From assembly GCA_963169135.1 (NCBI GenBank), contig CAUJEQ010000233.1, positions 1-7,731 of the forward strand: a stretch of 7,731 nucleotides of DNA, written 5' to 3'. The DNA is from Chloroflexota bacterium. Lineage in GTDB: Bacteria; Chloroflexota; Dehalococcoidia; Tepidiformales; Tepidiformaceae. The position numbers and the translations under genes are program-made. Within the stretch, counting starts at the first letter, position 1. Every line of letters begins with the position of its first letter. Under the pieces are notes generated by a model. That model was not told the DNA's origin. It did not search any database and saw only the letters and a list, made by a program, of their open reading frames with translations. Of the stretch, positions 5,881 through 7,731 are shown piece after piece.

Positions 5881-6266
5881 GGGTTTGTGAACGCTGACGG
5901 AAGGCGTCATAAGTAGCTTGGAATCAGGCGGCGGGCCGCATACATTTCGCGGCGTTGGAGGCGGGGTGGTCGAGAGCCACCACGCAGGCGGGGAAAGGCC
6001 AATCGGCCTGGAAGCGCTGAAGGCCAGCCCGGGAGTCACGGCTTCCGAGATGGCCGCCGCCAGCGCGGTCTCAGCAGGGCAACCCGCTGAGGCAGGGTGG
6101 TACCGGGGTTCGCAGCCGCAAGGTGGTGAGCCAGGGAAGCCCCCGGGATGCCGCAAGGCCCCGGCAGTGCGCAGCGGTGCAGGGCCAGGTCTCTCGCAGG
6201 CGGGGCGCAAGCTCACGCGGCAGAGCCGGGTACCAGTGGTTTTCGATAGACTACCTCCACAAAGCC
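5881..6266 (+). ncRNA. Candidate structured non-coding RNA (~386 nt) with pairing ends and a T-box-like core
   Basis: Ends pair: GGGTTTGTG (5881-5889) with CACAAAGCC (6258-6266), eight of nine. Inside, in order: hairpins 5895-5909; 5936-5952; 5961-5985 (eight pairs plus a G-A); 5996-6009; a long arm 6014-6066 closed by GCGCTG/CAGCGC with GGCCA/TGGCC and CGGGAG/CUUCCG within; 6070-6091 (nine pairs, one bulged A). Then UGGUACC (6098-6104) pairs with GGUACCA (6229-6235) and encloses four hairpins: 6107-6132, 6143-6164, 6168-6181 and 6188-6227, three with GCAA tetraloops. At least six G-U pairs would be A-C mismatches on the other strand, so the + strand is the likely RNA. AGGGTGGTACCG (6094-6105) equals the T-box core, directly after a stem-III-like hairpin, but no CCCU partner or sense gene follows. 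RNase P RNA, tmRNA and common riboswitch motifs were not found. Hairpins form easily at this GC content, so confidence is moderate. Confidence 0.5.
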
Positions 6267-6313
6267 AAAAGGGCCGTCTTCCACCCGCAGGGGCTGGGAG
6301 GCGGCCCTTCGGC
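6264..6313. terminator. Hairpin terminator, probably bidirectional, between the structured RNA and the lipoprotein gene
   Basis: AAGGGCCGTCTTCCA (6269-6283) pairs with TGGGAGGCGGCCCTT (6295-6309): fifteen pairs in the + strand RNA, two of them G-U, with an 11-base loop; GCC at 6264-6266 can extend it with GGC at 6311-6313. On the minus strand two pairs become A-C mismatches, but there the stem is followed by TTTTGGCTTT, a better U tract. It lies 32 bp beyond the stop of the minus-strand lipoprotein gene and directly after the 3' end of the candidate RNA, so it may serve both. Confidence 0.65.
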
Positions 6314-6341
6314 ATTCTCGGGTGCGTAGCGGGCAGTCCGT

Positions 6342-7731
6342 CTACTCCCCCGCCTTTCGCTGCCGCAAGGCACGCGCAACCACCTCCAGCGCCTCCGCAG
6401 TGTCGAAAGCGCCCCACGGCCGGCCGTCCTGCCCGCCGTACGCCAGGGGCCCGTTGATGACGACTGTTACATCGGGAAATCGCACCTCCGCCATGAACCG
6501 GTCGTGCGGCGTCGCGGGGCAAGGTTCGGTCTTGAGCGGCGGCACGGTAGGCGTTCGCGGCACGAGCGTCGGCGGGTCGTGTCCAGGTGTCACGGGAACG
6601 ACCGCCACGGCTCCCATGTCAGGCTTGTACGGGAACGACTCGTATCCGGCGAGGATGGTCACCTTCGCAGCGCCGACGGCGAACTCGCGCATTTCGCTGC
6701 ACCACGTCCATGGGAAGTTGCCTCCCAGCCGTTGTTTGAACGCCTCCCAGTCACCCGGTGGATAGTGATCGAGCCGCACCATCCCACCCTGCGCCGAATA
6801 CCTCAGCCCGATCTGGATGTTCGGCACGTCGCCGCCACGCTGGCGGCCCGGCTGGTACCCGTTCACGTAGAGGTTCCCCAGCAGCGGCAGCCCGTTCTGA
6901 GGACTGAACGAGCGCCCCAGCCAGTAGACTGGCGTCTCGAGCTTCGGGTCCTCCAGGATACGTCGCTCCTGCTCGCCGGGGGCTACGTAGCCGATGGATC
7001 CCGGGTCGAACCAGTCCCTCGGCAAGGATGAGTCGTCGACGAACTCCGTCTGAAACCGCGCCTCGCTGCCGAAGAACTTCCGGCCGGGGTCCGAGTCCAC
7101 CCACGAGACGCTCGCAAGCGGAAGGTAGCTCGCGGCATCGAGGTGCAGCGTGTACACACCCCGGGTCGCGGTGGTCATTACAGGGTGCGGCGTCGGACCG
7201 CCCACCGGGAACTCTTCCGAACCAACGGGCGAACTCACGGCGTACGTGCCGACCAATGCGACTGTCGCCCGGCCCTCGAACGTTGACTCCTCGACCGACA
7301 GCTCCCAGTCGGGACCGCCGAAGTCGAGAAATCCGCATGCCACCAGGGCAAGAATCGGCGTCGGGGCTTCCTGAAAGCAGAGCTCGGCGTCGGTTGGCAA
7401 CCGGGAGCTCGGGTCGTCATCGCTATCCGGGTTCGTGGAGTAGACGCCGTCCGGGGTGTAGACGTGGACCGTGCGCTCCGCGAGGTCGTTGGTGTTGTCC
7501 GGACCCTTTTTCCAGTCCGTTCGCGCCCGCTCGGCACCGCCTTCAACCCAGCCCTCGGTCGTCCCCCAGAGGCCATCCACGCCGCTCTCCACCGACCGAA
7601 TCTCCACCGTCGCGTGGAAGACTTTGCCGTCTTCCTGGATGGCTCGCTCCAGCTCGGCGAAGAACTCCTCGACGGTTTCCGGGCGCGCGGCGGGCGCGGC
7701 CGGTTCGTCGTCCTCGCAGGCGACGAGCAGA
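6342..7731 (-). CDS. Putative lipoprotein with LolA/RseB-like N-terminal domain (5' end outside window)
   Basis: The frame stays open to the window edge. Its last readable residues before the apparent GTG at 7607 are LLVAC followed by EDDEPAAPAARPE: LVAC (Cys at 7716-7718) is a classical lipobox, so this is the end of a type II signal peptide and the true start lies beyond 7731. The mature protein has 458 residues anchored by the lipidated Cys with an acidic Ala/Pro linker. The first ~200 residues look like the beta-rich LolA/LppX/RseB fold (VEEFFAELERAI, then strands such as RTVHVYTPDGVYSTN, GVYTLHLDAASYLPLASVSW, and LPRDWFDPGSIGY), a fold that holds lipids or lipoproteins outside the membrane. 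The C-terminal part (from about LETPVYWLGRSF on) I do not recognise; it ends in TAEALEVVARALRQRK. It has four internal Cys. The fold assignment is inference from pattern; a terminator hairpin follows 32 bp after the stop. Confidence 0.75.
   Translation of the reverse strand, partial: LLVACEDDEPAAPAARPETVEEFFAELERAIQEDGKVFHATVEIRSVESGVDGLWGTTEGWVEGGAERARTDWKKGPDNTNDLAERTVHVYTPDGVYSTNPDSDDDPSSRLPTDAELCFQEAPTPILALVACGFLDFGGPDWELSVEESTFEGRATVALVGTYAVSSPVGSEEFPVGGPTPHPVMTTATRGVYTLHLDAASYLPLASVSWVDSDPGRKFFGSEARFQTEFVDDSSLPRDWFDPGSIGYVAPGEQERRILEDPKLETPVYWLGRSFSPQNGLPLLGNLYVNGYQPGRQRGGDVPNIQIGLRYSAQGGMVRLDHYPPGDWEAFKQRLGGNFPWTWCSEMREFAVGAAKVTILAGYESFPYKPDMGAVAVVPVTPGHDPPTLVPRTPTVPPLKTEPCPATPHDRFMAEVRFPDVTVVINGPLAYGGQDGRPWGAFDTAEALEVVARALRQRKAGE

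Noticed and set aside
6115..6150. Cobalamin, FMN or TPP riboswitch
   Set aside because: Fragments such as GAGCCAGG or GCAGGGTG resemble single conserved blocks, but the other obligatory blocks of these riboswitches are absent.
6177..6261. Complete tRNA gene
   Set aside because: A T-arm-like and an acceptor-like pairing exist, but there is no D-arm with U8, no seven-base anticodon loop, and the middle folds into a GCAA-capped hairpin.
5881..6266. RNase P RNA (rnpB) or tmRNA (ssrA)
   Set aside because: The size and pairing ends fit either, but the RNase P cores (GAGGAAAGUCC and ACAGAA...CGGCUUA) and the tmRNA 5' end, tag reading frame and encoded or clear CCA-type acceptor are not found.
6094..6315. 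Functional T-box riboswitch controlling a downstream gene
   Set aside because: The core matches, but no CCCU antiterminator strand follows and the next coding sequence lies on the other strand; therefore reported only as T-box-like.
5918..6457. Plus-strand open frame of 179 codons (and a shorter one at 6123-6329)
   Set aside because: Low-complexity Gly/Ala/Pro/Arg translation, no family resemblance, runs through the terminator and into the antisense of the lipoprotein gene. The RNA reading explains the region better.
5836..6522. Minus-strand open frame of 228 codons over the structured region
   Set aside because: The translation is rich in Pro, Ala, Gly, Arg and Cys with no domain-like pattern, it overlaps the 3' end of the lipoprotein gene and the terminator hairpin, and it has no Shine-Dalgarno. 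Long frames are expected by chance at this GC content.

Overview
This is a chromosomal window from a high-GC bacterium. The third codon positions are strongly G/C, starts include TTG, and the genes are ordinary chromosomal ones with no phage, transposase or CRISPR signal. The mix of genes (a variant MurJ, an actinobacterial/Chloroflexota-type enoyl-CoA hydratase homologue, an M20 hydrolase and a LolA-like lipoprotein) would suit a Chloroflexota lineage such as Dehalococcoidia-like bacteria. That placement is an impression, not a proof.

Layout from left to right. The C-terminal half of a MurJ/MviN lipid II flippase (+, cut by the window start) meets, tail to tail, a crotonase-fold enoyl-CoA hydratase-like gene (-); the two stop codons are 5 bp apart. 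A 249-bp divergent spacer with G-rich direct repeats separates that gene from asd, aspartate-semialdehyde dehydrogenase (+, TTG start). Then come an M20 metallohydrolase (+) and a divergent short-chain dehydrogenase/reductase (+), the latter closed by a perfect 32-bp palindromic terminator. About 780 bp without a credible protein gene follows. At the far end is a lipoprotein gene on the minus strand whose N-terminus runs off the window: its lipobox is readable in the last 20 bases.

The genes do not form one obvious pathway. MurJ (lipid II export) and Asd (diaminopimelate/lysine precursor) both bear on peptidoglycan, and the M20 hydrolase belongs to the superfamily that contains DapE, but each + gene has its own 150-250 bp leader, so no tight operon is visible.

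The most interesting part is the gene-free stretch. From about 5881 to 6266 the + strand can fold into a compact RNA: its ends pair with each other, at least nine internal helices follow one after another, three are capped by GCAA (GNRA) tetraloops, and several contain G-U pairs that exist only in the + strand RNA. It carries an exact T-box core (AGGGUGGUACCG) but has no sense-strand gene behind it. A perfect 11-bp inverted repeat lies just upstream and a hairpin terminator just downstream. I could not match it to RNase P RNA, tmRNA, SRP RNA or any common riboswitch, and consider it a candidate undescribed structured RNA. Other points worth a look are catalytic-residue changes in the SDR (Asn and Lys of the tetrad exchanged), in the enoyl-CoA hydratase homologue (both catalytic Glu missing) and in MurJ (an essential Arg replaced by Leu).
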